Assembly: GCA_020635565.1 (NCBI GenBank)
Contig: JACJZN010000008.1
Span: forward strand, 496,001-560,000
Direction: 5' to 3'
Origin: Flavobacteriales bacterium
GTDB lineage: Bacteria; Bacteroidota; Bacteroidia; Flavobacteriales_D; Parvicellaceae
Length of the DNA: 64,000 nucleotides
Shown here piece after piece: positions 28,031 through 38,260 of this stretch. Each line of letters starts with the position of its first letter. The stretch's first letter is position 1. The notes below the pieces were generated by a model. That model saw nothing but the letters and a program-made list of their open reading frames with translations. It was not told where the DNA came from and did not search any database. Both the position numbers and the translations under genes were made by a program.

Positions 28031-29842
28031 ATGGCAGGAGGTAAAGAAACCCCAAGACAGAAGCTGATCGGTCTGATGTACCTGGTACTGATGGCCCTAC
28101 TAGCGATGAACGTATCGAAGGAAGTAATTAACGCCTTCATTACGTTGAATGATAAAATTGAAAGAGGTAACGAAATCATCAAAGGAACGATGGACGGTGC
28201 CTATAACTCATTTGATCAGGCGATTGCAGGATTGCAAGCGTCAGGAGGATCACCTGAGGATATTGAGAATGTTAAAAAAATCCAAGCTCAAGCACTTCAA
28301 GTAAAAGAGTGGTCTAAAAGTTTAACAAATTTCTTCGTGATGGAATCAAGTAACTTGATTCAATTTGCGCAGGATGATGCTTTTGGTACTCAACATGAAG
28401 GTGAGGCTAAAGGTTCTCAACACTATTCTGAAGATGAAAATGGATATTATCATTTGTTCCCTTTGAATCACCTGACAAAAAAGGATGACTACGATGCTGC
28501 GACTAACTTGTACATAGGTGAAGACGGTGGGCATTCCAAGCCTAAAGGGTTATACATTGTGGATAGTATTCTTGATTACAGAAACAGACTTTGTAAGTTA
28601 ATCGCTAACTATACAGATGATAAGGGTAAGGCATGGACTTTTGATGCTCCAGACATTAAATTGGAGGTTGAAGGTGATCCTGCTTCACTACAGAAGTTTA
28701 ACGAAGAGCTTGAAGCTGCTTTAGCTACTGTTAATCCCGCAGATACTGCTCTGATTAAGCAGTTGTATAGTATTTTAACTCCACCAGAGCAAACTGACAA
28801 CCATGGTGAAAAATATCCTTGGATTGCTAAGCAGTTTGACCATGCTCCATTAGTTGCAGCGGTGGCAATGTTTACTTCTATTAGATCTGATGTATTGCAG
28901 GCAGAGAATAAAGCTGTAACTCACATTGCGAGTAGAGTATCTGCACCTAAGTTTAACTTTAACAAGATTGAACCATTGGCATTTGCTCCGGCAAGTTATA
29001 TTAACCAAGGGGACTCTATTAAGTTATCTGTAATGGTTGCTGCATACGATTCTACTGAGGCAATGAAGTTAACTTACTTTATGGATGATTCAACTATGAC
29101 AAGCGAAGGAGGAAACTTTACAGGAGCTGCAGGTGATAGACTGATATTGTCTGGAGGTGGTGTTGGACAGCACACTGTTTACGGAACGATTGCCGTAAAA
29201 GAGAAAGGTGTTGAAAAATACAAGCCTTGGAAGTTTGAATATTCTGTTGGAGCACCTAATGCTGCAATTTCGGCATACGATTTGAATGTATTGTATGCAG
29301 GATGGAGTAACAGACTTAAAGTTTCAGCTGGAGGATTTGATCCTTCTTCTGTATCTGTTTCTTGTAGTGGATGTGATGGAATCAGTCAGCAAGGAGAATT
29401 TTGGGTAGCGAAAGCTTCTAAAGTTGGTAAGACAGCTACTATTTCTGTAACAGCTAAAGATGGAAATGGAAAGTCAGTAAACTTGGCATCTGAAGAGTTT
29501 AGAATATTCCCTCTTCCTAAACCAACACCAAAATATGGTGGGGTTGGAGTTGAGTCGAGTACTATCTCTGCTACTGTTGCTAAGCTAGGACCTCCTCTTC
29601 AGGCAGATTTATCTGGTTCACCTCTTAACGTAGAGTGGAGCATTACAAGTTTTGAGATGATGATCGTTAAGAACGGAAAAGTGGCAACACTTAAGTCAAA
29701 CTCAAACAAAATGACAGGAGATATGAAAGCTGCTTTAGGTACTTTAGGTAAAGGTTCTTCATTGACCTTAACTAAAATTATGGCAGCTGGACCTTCAGGT
29801 AAGTCAGTTCCTATTGGAGCTCTTGCTTTTGTCCTAAACTAA
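28031..29842 (+). CDS. gldM: T9SS/gliding motor protein GldM
   Basis: A 603-aa protein anchored by one N-terminal helix (about 12-30) with a large periplasmic part of four domains that reaches the GldK/GldN ring. Arg9 in ETPRQKL is the conserved residue at the GldL interface. The C-terminal D4-like domain contains FEMMIVKNGKVATLKSNSNKMTG and the terminal VPIGALAFVLN. It lies 63 bases after gldL and 17 before gldN. A paralogue with an identical first 34 residues is at 32208. Confidence 0.96.
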   Translation: MAGGKETPRQKLIGLMYLVLMALLAMNVSKEVINAFITLNDKIERGNEIIKGTMDGAYNSFDQAIAGLQASGGSPEDIENVKKIQAQALQVKEWSKSLTNFFVMESSNLIQFAQDDAFGTQHEGEAKGSQHYSEDENGYYHLFPLNHLTKKDDYDAATNLYIGEDGGHSKPKGLYIVDSILDYRNRLCKLIANYTDDKGKAWTFDAPDIKLEVEGDPASLQKFNEELEAALATVNPADTALIKQLYSILTPPEQTDNHGEKYPWIAKQFDHAPLVAAVAMFTSIRSDVLQAENKAVTHIASRVSAPKFNFNKIEPLAFAPASYINQGDSIKLSVMVAAYDSTEAMKLTYFMDDSTMTSEGGNFTGAAGDRLILSGGGVGQHTVYGTIAVKEKGVEKYKPWKFEYSVGAPNAAISAYDLNVLYAGWSNRLKVSAGGFDPSSVSVSCSGCDGISQQGEFWVAKASKVGKTATISVTAKDGNGKSVNLASEEFRIFPLPKPTPKYGGVGVESSTISATVAKLGPPLQADLSGSPLNVEWSITSFEMMIVKNGKVATLKSNSNKMTGDMKAALGTLGKGSSLTLTKIMAAGPSGKSVPIGALAFVLN

Positions 29843-29859
29843 TATTAAAACTAAAGAAT

Positions 29860-30783
29860 ATGATTCTAAGAAGATTAACTGAAACCACCACCTTACTTCT
29901 TTTGTCTATTTCTGCATTTGCACAGTTGCCTTCAACTGGTGTGAGTGATAACTCGGGTGTATTGGACGGAGTATACGTTCAGGAGCACATCCCTACGAAA
30001 AGAGTTATCCAATACGCGCACCTTAGAGAAGCTGATGTAATGTGGTCTAAGAGAATTTGGCGTACAATTGATCTTCGCGAAAAGCAAAATCATCCATTGT
30101 ACTATCCTTTGGAGCCAATTTCAGATAGAATGTCATTATTTGATGTGATGAAATATGGTTCATTAGTTGAAGGAAGTATTACTCTTTATGATCCTAAGGC
30201 GGCATTTGATGATCAGTTCAAGTATCCTGTGTTAAAACAATCAGGAGAATCTGATGAAGAATTTCAATTACGTAAAGGAGCATTATTCGGTGAAGCTGAA
30301 TCTGTACCTCAGTTTAATGATGATGGATCTTTCAAATACGATGATGACGGTAACCAAGTTTACACGGATACGGTTAAATGGTATGATGCACGTGAGATCG
30401 TTAAGTATGAGATCAAGGAAGATTGGTTTTTCGATAAACAAAGATCTGTGATGGATGTTAGAATCATTGGAATTTCTCCTTTGGTTTACCAGAGAGATCC
30501 GGGTGGGAATGTGATTGGTTTGAAAAACTTATTCTGGTTGTATTTTCCAGAGTGTAGATATGTATTTCAGAACTTCTTTGTTTACAACCCGCAAAACGAT
30601 GCTCAGCGAATGAGTTTTGACGATTTATTCTGGAAGAGAGATTTCAATAGTTACATTCACAAGGAGAGTAATGTTTATGACAGAACGATTCAACCGAACT
30701 GGTTAGGTGTGGATGCTTTGTTAGAATCAGAAAAGATCAAAGGAGAAATGTTCAGAATGGAACATGACCTTTGGAACTTGTAA
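29860..30783 (+). CDS. gldN: Gliding/T9SS periplasmic protein GldN
   Basis: A 307-aa exported protein (signal peptide to about residue 21, FAQLP), homologue of PorN, which binds GldK to form the periplasmic ring. Family motifs: IPTKRVIQYAHLREADVMWSKRIWRTIDLR near residue 46-75 (quoted ends IPTKRVIQY and IWRTIDLR), MSLFDVMKYG, YEIKEDWFFDKQRSVMDVRIIGI and FDDLFWKRDFNSYIHKESNV. It closes the gldKLMN transcript, which ends at a strong terminator 24 bases downstream. Confidence 0.95.
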   Translation: MILRRLTETTTLLLLSISAFAQLPSTGVSDNSGVLDGVYVQEHIPTKRVIQYAHLREADVMWSKRIWRTIDLREKQNHPLYYPLEPISDRMSLFDVMKYGSLVEGSITLYDPKAAFDDQFKYPVLKQSGESDEEFQLRKGALFGEAESVPQFNDDGSFKYDDDGNQVYTDTVKWYDAREIVKYEIKEDWFFDKQRSVMDVRIIGISPLVYQRDPGGNVIGLKNLFWLYFPECRYVFQNFFVYNPQNDAQRMSFDDLFWKRDFNSYIHKESNVYDRTIQPNWLGVDALLESEKIKGEMFRMEHDLWNL

Positions 30784-30806
30784 GAAATAGTTAGACTTGA
30801 TATAGG

Positions 30807-30840
30807 AACCCAGAGCTCGAATGAGTCTCTGGGTTTTTTT
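30807..30840 (+). terminator. Rho-independent terminator after gldN
   Basis: AACCCAGAG (30807-30815) and CTCTGGGTT (30827-30835) form a perfect nine-base stem followed by a T run to 30840. It separates the gldKLMN transcript from the second gldN. Confidence 0.92.
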
Positions 30841-30915
30841 ATTCCTACATTTTAGTTCGAAAAACTGTACCTTTTCTTCATCTTCAGGTTATGCTTGTGT
30901 TACCTAGCTTAATGC

Positions 30916-31860
30916 ATGATGAGTATTTATAAACTTACACGGCTATTAATTTTAATACTTATTTGGGTATTGAGTAGTGCCCAAATGCCTCCAAAACTCG
31001 GAGATAGTTCTGGAAATAGCGTATTGGGAGGAGGCCACGTTCAAAGTGATATACCAACAAAACGTGTGATACAGTATTCTCATTTATCAAACAGAGATGT
31101 GCTTTACTCCAAAAGAATCTGGAGGACAATAGATCTCCGACAAAAACATAATTACCCGCTATTTTACCCAACGGAACCAACAGACGATGATCGAATGTCA
31201 TTATTTGATGTTATTAAATGGGGAGCATTGACCGAAGGAAGCCTGACGTTGTATGAACCTAGACTTACCTCTACTGGTTTTGATGATCAGTTTAGATTTC
31301 CTGTAATTAAAGATTCTGGTGAAAGTCAAGAGGAATTTGATTTTAGGAAGCGATTACTTTTTGGGGAACGACTATTAATTCCTGTATTTAATGAGGATGG
31401 AACTTTTAAATACGATAACGAGGGAAATCAGCTGTTTATGGATACGATAGAATACTATGAATCCAGGGATATTGTCAAGTATGAGATCAAGGAGGATTGG
31501 TTCTTTGATAAGGTTAAATCAGTGATGGACGTTAGGATCATTGGGATATCTCCTGTGGTTAATTATGTAGATAATACAACAGGAACAGTTTTGGGAACAA
31601 AGAATCTGTTTTGGTTATATTTTCCTGAGTGTAGATATACGTTTCAGAATTTCAGTGTAAACAATCCTAACAACGATGCTATGCCGATGAGTTTTGATGA
31701 TCTCTTCTGGAAGCGTGATTTCAATAGCTACATCCACAAGGAAAGTAATGTTTTTGATAGAACTGTAGATCCAACCTGGATGGGGGTAGATGCTTTACTT
31801 GAATCTGAGCGAATCAAGAAGGATCAATTCAAAATGGAGCATGATCTATGGAATTTGTAG
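30916..31860 (+). CDS. Second GldN paralogue (GldN2)
   Basis: A 314-aa exported protein that aligns with GldN along its whole length: IPTKRVIQYSHL, SKRIWRTIDLRQKHNYPLFYP, MSLFDVIKWGALTEGSLTLY, YEIKEDWFFDKVKSVMDVRIIGISP and SFDDLFWKRDFNSYIHKESNV. It has a signal peptide (to about residue 22, SSAQMP). Differences include a few inserted residues near 90-120. Flavobacterium johnsoniae has an adjacent gldN-like gene, gldO, that is partly redundant with gldN; this may be the equivalent. It is separated from gldN by a terminator and should have its own promoter; a CTGTACCTTTT motif at about 30866 also occurs before gldM2. Confidence 0.92.
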   Translation: MMSIYKLTRLLILILIWVLSSAQMPPKLGDSSGNSVLGGGHVQSDIPTKRVIQYSHLSNRDVLYSKRIWRTIDLRQKHNYPLFYPTEPTDDDRMSLFDVIKWGALTEGSLTLYEPRLTSTGFDDQFRFPVIKDSGESQEEFDFRKRLLFGERLLIPVFNEDGTFKYDNEGNQLFMDTIEYYESRDIVKYEIKEDWFFDKVKSVMDVRIIGISPVVNYVDNTTGTVLGTKNLFWLYFPECRYTFQNFSVNNPNNDAMPMSFDDLFWKRDFNSYIHKESNVFDRTVDPTWMGVDALLESERIKKDQFKMEHDLWNL

Positions 31861-31890
31861 TTTATTATTCTACAAATCAATAATAATTTT

Positions 31891-32025
31891 CCGTGAGGGG
31901 GAGAAGCGATTACCCCACAGTCCTCATTTTATGAGGCGAGGAGTAGAAGCGGATGACCCGACCGAAGAGCTGTGAACCCTTTTTTATCTCCGTTTTTGCA
32001 ACTCATTTACAGCTCTGAGACACGG
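31891..32025 (+). other. GC-rich foldable intergenic element between gldN2 and gldM2
   Basis: The 302-base gap before gldM2 has no credible gene but holds a GC-rich block. Its ends pair (CCGTG 31891-31895 with CACGG 32021-32025), and inside are GTGaGGGG with CCCCAC, CCTCA-ttttA-TGAGG (about 31922-31936), and AGAGCTGT (31966-31973) with ACAGCTCT (32009-32016). It could be a structured RNA, a long leader of gldM2 or a small mobile repeat. Base pairing was judged by eye. Confidence 0.45.
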
Positions 32026-32207
32026 CTAAAAATAATTTAATAAGTCTTCTGTACCTTTTTTTGGAAATGACATTGTAAGTATAAATCAGCGATCATCCGG
32101 AGATAACTGATAATTAGGTTGTATTAATTCACTCACAACTAATTATTAACCGAACCATTTAGGTGAAGGGAAATTCCCCGCTTAATATGGCTAAAAAACT
32201 TAACGTT

Positions 32208-33953
32208 ATGGCTGGTGGTAAAGAAACTCCGAGACAAAAGTTGATTGGCTTAATGTACTTAGTACTCATGGCCCTTCTTGCAATGAATGTATCCAAAGAA
32301 GTTATTAATTCCTTTGTTACATTGAGTAATAACATTGAAGATCAGAATGTGGATCTGGTAAACTCCAATGGTGAAATGATCAATATGCTTTTCGGTAAAT
32401 TGAACAGTCCTGAAGTATCAGGCAAAGAAAAGGAGGATATTAAGAGTCTCTACAACAAAGCTCTTCTAGTCCATAATATGGCACGAACAATGGCTAATTT
32501 CTACATGGAAAATGCACAGGAAATGCTGAATGTAGGACAAGAGGGAGATTGGCTTTATGATGCAGGAGATGGATTTATGGCGGTGAAGGATCTGGTGGTT
32601 AGTGAATATGATAAAAAAGATGACTACGATATTCCAACCAACATGTTCGTAGGCAATGACCATAAAAATATCTCAGATAAGGGGAAGCAGTTAGTTAGTA
32701 AGATGGAAAATTATCGGGATTCACTGTGTATTCTTCTTGCCGGCAAAGAGGGAGAAAAAGGTGTGAAATACTATTTTGAGCCAATTGAAATCACTCGAAA
32801 AACAGAGGATGACACTACCTTTTTAATTGAATTGGATGCAGCTCTGGAAACGGTAAAAGAATCTGATCGTGCTTTGATCAAAGAGATCTATCGCTTACTT
32901 ACCATGCCGGAAATTGTTGACAATCATGGTGAAGAGTATCCTTGGCAGGCTGGTCAATTTGATCATGCACCTATGGTTGCAGCATCTGCAATTCTTACTT
33001 CTCTGAAAGGTAGGGTGCTGCAAGCAGAAAAGATTGTTCTGAATAATTTTAACGAGATGAACGATGTGCCTGTTTTTCCAGTTAATAAGGTCGAACCAAT
33101 GGCTTATGCATCAACAAGTTATCTAAATATAGGTGATAGTTTGGATATGACAGTCATGGTGGCTGCATTTGATACGACAGCGGCTCCTGAAATTCGTTAT
33201 TGGATAGATGATACCTTGAGAACGGAGGGGAACATGAAAACTGCAAAATTGAATTCAGTTCGTCTGGGAGGCAGCGTTGGGGAACATTTGGTAGTTGGAG
33301 ATATCGCAGTGCAGACTAAGAATGGTGTAGAGTGGCGTCCGTTTCAATATAAATATAGTGTAGGATCGCCAACTGCTACGGTATCTGCTGCTGATCTTAA
33401 CGTTCTATACGCTAACAACTGGAAAAATAGTATTGAAGTTTCGGCTGGAGGATATGATCCGTCCACAATTTCAGTAACAGGAACGAATTGTAAGATCAGT
33501 AAGGAAAGCAATAAATTTGTGGTAACGACATCGGCAGTGGGGCAAACTGCTTCGATCAAAGTAACAGCAAAAGATAAGGATGGGAACACAAAAGTATTAA
33601 CAACTAAGGAGTTCCGTATTAAATCACTGCCAAAACCACAATTGTATTATGCTGGTAAAACTTACGGAGATCAATCGATTCCCCAAAGCTACTTAGGATC
33701 GAATGCTGTAATGGTGCAAGACCCTGGAGGAATTCTCAACGTGAAATATACTGTAACTGGATTTGATATGATCTATGTGAAAAATGGAAAATCAACAACA
33801 CTGCACAGTAATTCGAATCAATTTACTAAGGACATGATAGATGCTAAAAGTAAATTGGGAAAAGGAGATAACCTCATTCTTACTAACCCTATGGTAAGTA
33901 TTAATGGTTCGCCAAAAGTGCCAATAGGTGGTTTGACACTGGGAGTGAATTAA
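32208..33953 (+). CDS. Second GldM paralogue (GldM2)
   Basis: A ~582-aa inner-membrane-anchored protein aligned with GldM over its length, including the D4-like end (VKNGKSTTLHSNSNQFTKDM and VPIGGLTLGVN). From the ATG at 32208 the first 34 residues are the same as those of GldM1, including Arg9 and the membrane helix, but the periplasmic domains differ strongly. The frame is open upstream (ATG 32187, GTG 32163); I chose 32208 because it reproduces the GldM1 start MAGGKETP. No gldL copy accompanies it. The gene ends at a GAAA-loop terminator. Inferred role: an alternative shaft of the T9SS motor working with GldN2. Confidence 0.92.
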   Translation: MAGGKETPRQKLIGLMYLVLMALLAMNVSKEVINSFVTLSNNIEDQNVDLVNSNGEMINMLFGKLNSPEVSGKEKEDIKSLYNKALLVHNMARTMANFYMENAQEMLNVGQEGDWLYDAGDGFMAVKDLVVSEYDKKDDYDIPTNMFVGNDHKNISDKGKQLVSKMENYRDSLCILLAGKEGEKGVKYYFEPIEITRKTEDDTTFLIELDAALETVKESDRALIKEIYRLLTMPEIVDNHGEEYPWQAGQFDHAPMVAASAILTSLKGRVLQAEKIVLNNFNEMNDVPVFPVNKVEPMAYASTSYLNIGDSLDMTVMVAAFDTTAAPEIRYWIDDTLRTEGNMKTAKLNSVRLGGSVGEHLVVGDIAVQTKNGVEWRPFQYKYSVGSPTATVSAADLNVLYANNWKNSIEVSAGGYDPSTISVTGTNCKISKESNKFVVTTSAVGQTASIKVTAKDKDGNTKVLTTKEFRIKSLPKPQLYYAGKTYGDQSIPQSYLGSNAVMVQDPGGILNVKYTVTGFDMIYVKNGKSTTLHSNSNQFTKDMIDAKSKLGKGDNLILTNPMVSINGSPKVPIGGLTLGVN

Positions 33954-33958
33954 ATTGG

Positions 33959-33984
33959 AAAGCAGTCGAAAGACTGCTTTTTTT
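33959..33984 (+). terminator. Terminator after gldM2
   Basis: AAAGCAGTC and GACTGCTTT (33959-33967, 33972-33980) close a GAAA tetraloop; T run follows. It lies between convergent genes and overlaps the stop codon of the reverse-strand lipoprotein. Confidence 0.92.
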
Positions 33985-34969
33985 ATAATCCGTTGTAATC
34001 ATCACTTTCGATGTAAATCGCAAATCCATCTGAATAATTTGCTTGACGGATCGTCATGTCTTTCATTTTCCACTCAACTCCTGGATCATAGCTGTATGAA
34101 TCATAGTCATCGTACTTTCCAAGTTTATCCAAAGAACTTTCGATTGCAGAAGTAATTGATTTTTTATCAATGTCTAAATACCCTAATAGATCATCACATT
34201 CATAATAATAATCTAGAGATATGTATTGAACAATATTCTTTTCATCATATTCAAAATATCCTGATACGTGAATTCCAGAATAGTCTGCATAAAACTCATC
34301 ACTGTCACCAGTAAGGTCTTCCATTTCAGATCTAGTCGTTTTTCCTAGTTCGATATACCCCTTTGCGATATTATCGATGAATAGATCGATTAACTCTGAT
34401 TCTAGGATGTAATAATCACCGTAGCAATCTTCCTCTACCTCTGCTATTTCTGGATACTCATAGTCGTAATCAGGTTGTTCCGTTACATACTCATCATAAT
34501 AATCATAATAGTCATCGTATCCGCCAAAAAGTGAACTTCCAAATCCAGAACCATATCCATAGCCTCCTAACCATTCTAGGGATTCGATTAAATCATCAAA
34601 ACCATCTTCGGCATCTCTCGTGTCGTAAAGTTTCGCTCCAAACTCTAATAGTTTGTCTCCACATTCACAATCTACAGCTGCTTTAATTGCATCTCCAATA
34701 TAATCTACACGTTCGTCATCTGACATGACATCTAATTCGCTTCTTACATCTTTCAGGATAGGTAATAAACACTTGATCACTTTCTTGGTTAATTTTTGGT
34801 CATGATCCATGTCCATAATATCATATTCATTCTCAATACCAGCATCGATAAAGCAATCACACATCAAGTTTACTGCACCTTTTCCACTTTTCACGGAATC
34901 TCTTCCGCAGCTATTGAACACCAGCAAAATGCCTAGAAGGAGAATTGAAAATAACTGAACTCTTTTCAT
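33983..34969 (-). CDS. Lipoprotein of unknown function with Tyr/Asp-rich segment
   Basis: A 328-aa predicted lipoprotein (signal peptide MKRVQLFSILLLGILLVFNSC, lipobox FNSC, Cys about 21). I recognise no family. Residues 22-120 are helical with several cysteines (LMCDCFIDAG, VIKCLLPIL, DCECGDK); residues about 135-185 are a low-complexity stretch rich in Gly, Tyr, Asp and Glu; the rest (about 190-328) alternates short helices and strands and ends SDDYNGL. Convergent with gldM2, from which it is separated by a shared terminator. Confidence 0.75.
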   Translation of the reverse strand: MKRVQLFSILLLGILLVFNSCGRDSVKSGKGAVNLMCDCFIDAGIENEYDIMDMDHDQKLTKKVIKCLLPILKDVRSELDVMSDDERVDYIGDAIKAAVDCECGDKLLEFGAKLYDTRDAEDGFDDLIESLEWLGGYGYGSGFGSSLFGGYDDYYDYYDEYVTEQPDYDYEYPEIAEVEEDCYGDYYILESELIDLFIDNIAKGYIELGKTTRSEMEDLTGDSDEFYADYSGIHVSGYFEYDEKNIVQYISLDYYYECDDLLGYLDIDKKSITSAIESSLDKLGKYDDYDSYSYDPGVEWKMKDMTIRQANYSDGFAIYIESDDYNGL

Positions 34970-35092
34970 CGTCTTTGTTTTACATAAATATAAAGATAAT
35001 TTTTGAAGAATTTCTAGATACCTGTTTTGAACATGCGTAGCATATTAAGGAGGATTCGAGGAGATTTACAAATTATTATCAAGTCAAAAGGG

Positions 35093-35515
35093 CTATGGAT
35101 AAACCGTACTGTCTAGATCCCCTTTGTAATAGATTGCATGATATTGAAGAGAACCATCAATATTAAATCCTCTTAAATCGCCATGTTGACGACCTTTGCT
35201 GAAATGCCATTCAGACTTTAATGTGCCATCTTCGTAGAATTCTAAGTGGACACCATCTTGTTTTCCATCAACGAAATGCTTTTCCAGAACTATATCTCCT
35301 TTTGAATTATAGCTTCTGCACATTCCTGAAAATGGCACGGATCGATCATCTGTATAGAAGTGATTATACATAGGATCTAAGAAAATATCATTACAGTTCA
35401 TGCATTCAATTTCACTGTCTATAATGTTGTCATTCAATTCGTTATTACAGGAAAACAGTATGATTGAGGTAATAAAAAAATAATATTTCTGAAATTTTCT
35501 CAGCATTTGTGCCAA
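35093..35515 (-). CDS. Small MORN-variant (YwqK-like) lipoprotein
   Basis: A 140-aa protein, or 137 aa if the second Met at 35506 is used. The N-terminus (FQKYYFFITSIILFSC) is a lipoprotein signal with Cys near residue 23. The second half has MORN_2-type repeats of the YwqK family: YNSKGDIVLEKHFVDGKQDG and EFYEDGTLKSEWHFSKGRQHG. These repeats are named after an antitoxin in Bacillus, but in Bacteroidota they are common in surface lipoproteins, so I do not infer a toxin-antitoxin pair. Its start overlaps the promoter of the divergent tRNA gene. Confidence 0.7.
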   Translation of the reverse strand: MAQMLRKFQKYYFFITSIILFSCNNELNDNIIDSEIECMNCNDIFLDPMYNHFYTDDRSVPFSGMCRSYNSKGDIVLEKHFVDGKQDGVHLEFYEDGTLKSEWHFSKGRQHGDLRGFNIDGSLQYHAIYYKGDLDSTVYP

Positions 35516-35540
35516 AAGTAAAAGATTTTTCCTATTTTTG
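35507..35540 (+). promoter_or_regulatory. Promoter of the tRNA(fMet) gene
   Basis: TTG at 35507-35509, a 23-base spacer and a perfect TATTTTTG at 35533-35540, 36 bases before the tRNA. It overlaps the start of the divergent lipoprotein gene. Confidence 0.6.
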
Positions 35541-35576
35541 CAGTCCCAATTACGGTAATAACTTATTAAGATATAT

Positions 35577-37239
<1,663 letters not shown>

Positions 37240-37249
<10 letters not shown>

Positions 37250-37731
37250 AATCTACTCGTTTCATTTAGTTCTGTTTGGTTAGTTTTAATAAGGGTATCG
37301 TATATTTCTACAAGACCACTAGGAGTTGCTGACGTTTTCCCCGTATTTACTTCTATTATATGAACCCCTAAATCCTTAATCAATTCACTCACTAAGGCTA
37401 TTGCGTTTCCTCCACTGCGAGAAAACCTATTCAATTCACACACAAGAACCGCATACGGCTTTGTTTCGCTTTTCCTTAATTCTTCAAGTAATATACTGAA
37501 CTCTCTCCTGTTGAAATAACCTTTATCTCCAACAAAAGTTCCATTAACTGTTTTGGTCACTTCAAAGCCTTCTTGAGTTGCGTATACTTTAGATTGTTTT
37601 TCTTGATTGATTCTACATATCACATCATCTTTTACTTGGACAGGATTTACTCTTGTATAAATCCACACTTTATTTGGTTTCTCTGGATTCTCGTAATCAT
37701 ACGAGAACTCATTTAATTTTCTTTTGTACAT
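37240..37731 (-). CDS. Stand-alone resolvase domain without nucleophilic serine
   Basis: A 163-aa paralogue of the N-terminal domain of the neighbouring integrase: VWIYTRVNPVQV aligns with VWIYTRVSSKQQ, GTFVGDKGYFNRREFS with GTYESAKGDFSRKEFS, ELNRFSRSGGNAIALVSELI with KMSRFSRTGGSAVGLVDELV, and DLGVHIIEVNTGKTSATPSG with KLGVHLIEVRTGKDTTTPRG. The serine after RV is replaced by Asn-Pro, so it should not cleave DNA, but both arginines of NRFSR remain. It stops at ETSRLWI, before the DNA-binding Recombinase domain and zinc ribbon. Its stop overlaps the integrase start by ten bases, and its own start overlaps the 65-aa gene, so the three are translationally linked. Inference: it may join integrase tetramers as an inactive subunit and tune integration or excision. 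Confidence 0.85.
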
Positions 37732-37906
37732 AATTTTCGTTTTTAGTTACTTGGTACACAACCAAGCTTAGTTGGTATAGGCTATCGATTATTTCAATAG
37801 CCAGTGCATCAGAAATACTATCATCTCCGATGGCTTCTTTTAGTTCTTTGATAGATAGCTTCCCTTCCGATTCCAGAAGATGACCATCATCCCATAAGTT
37901 TTTCAC
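37709..37906 (-). CDS. Small 65-aa protein at the head of the integrase operon
   Basis: A 65-aa open frame beginning at a GTG (VKNLWDDGHLL) and overlapping the resolvase-domain gene by 23 bases. It is mostly helical with an acidic middle (KLSIKELKEAIGDDSISDALAIEIIDSLYQL, quoted ends KLSIKELKEAI and DSLYQL) and a basic end (QKKIK). I do not recognise a family. Tight overlap with the next gene supports its being real; a control protein of integration (directionality factor type) is one possibility, but nothing in the sequence proves it. Confidence 0.55.
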   Translation of the reverse strand: MKNLWDDGHLLESEGKLSIKELKEAIGDDSISDALAIEIIDSLYQLSLVVYQVTKNENYVQKKIK

Positions 37907-38260
37907 TGATTTGGATAACCACTGATGCTTTATTTTACGTGGCAGCCCCTTAGTTCACTTTTAACGTCTTATCTTGACGGACTACATATACACCTGGTAA
38001 TCAACAGGTTCAAAGCAATAATACGCCAAAAACGAATACCGTGCACGATTTTTTACAATTTTCTTTAAAAAAGGTGCAATCGATTATTCCTCATCAACGG
38101 TAAATTCAGATTTCGTTCAAAAAAATATTTCTAGTATTTATAAGGGTTTCAGAGGGAAAATTAAAAATAGACTACACTTTTAAACGAGGTGCACGATATT
38201 TAATATAGACACTTGGTCATACTCTGTCCAGTTGATAACGATAAAATAACAACCCTATGA
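37907..38260. promoter_or_regulatory. Divergent control region between integrase operon and Rep-like gene
   Basis: No gene is seen in these 354 bases. They contain a short hairpin ACCTG-N8-CAGGT (37992-38009), the sequence ATACGCCAA (38021-38029) that recurs at the Xre operator (40348-40356), and two copies of GTGCACGAT (38041-38049 and 38189-38197), with a related GGTGCAATCGAT between them. These are candidates for regulator binding or for a nick site of the HUH protein. No clear TAnnTTTG promoter was found by eye. Confidence 0.4.

Noticed and set aside
32163..33953. gldM2 as an assembly duplicate or pseudogene
   Set aside because: The coding frame is intact to the terminator and silent sites differ widely from gldM1, with conserved protein.
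33955..34155. Small forward frame after gldM2
   Set aside because: It spans a terminator and lies opposite the lipoprotein coding sequence.
35093..35515. Toxin-antitoxin module from the YwqK-like repeats
   Set aside because: No toxin gene is adjacent, the protein has a lipoprotein signal, and the MORN_2 repeat is common in Bacteroidota surface proteins.
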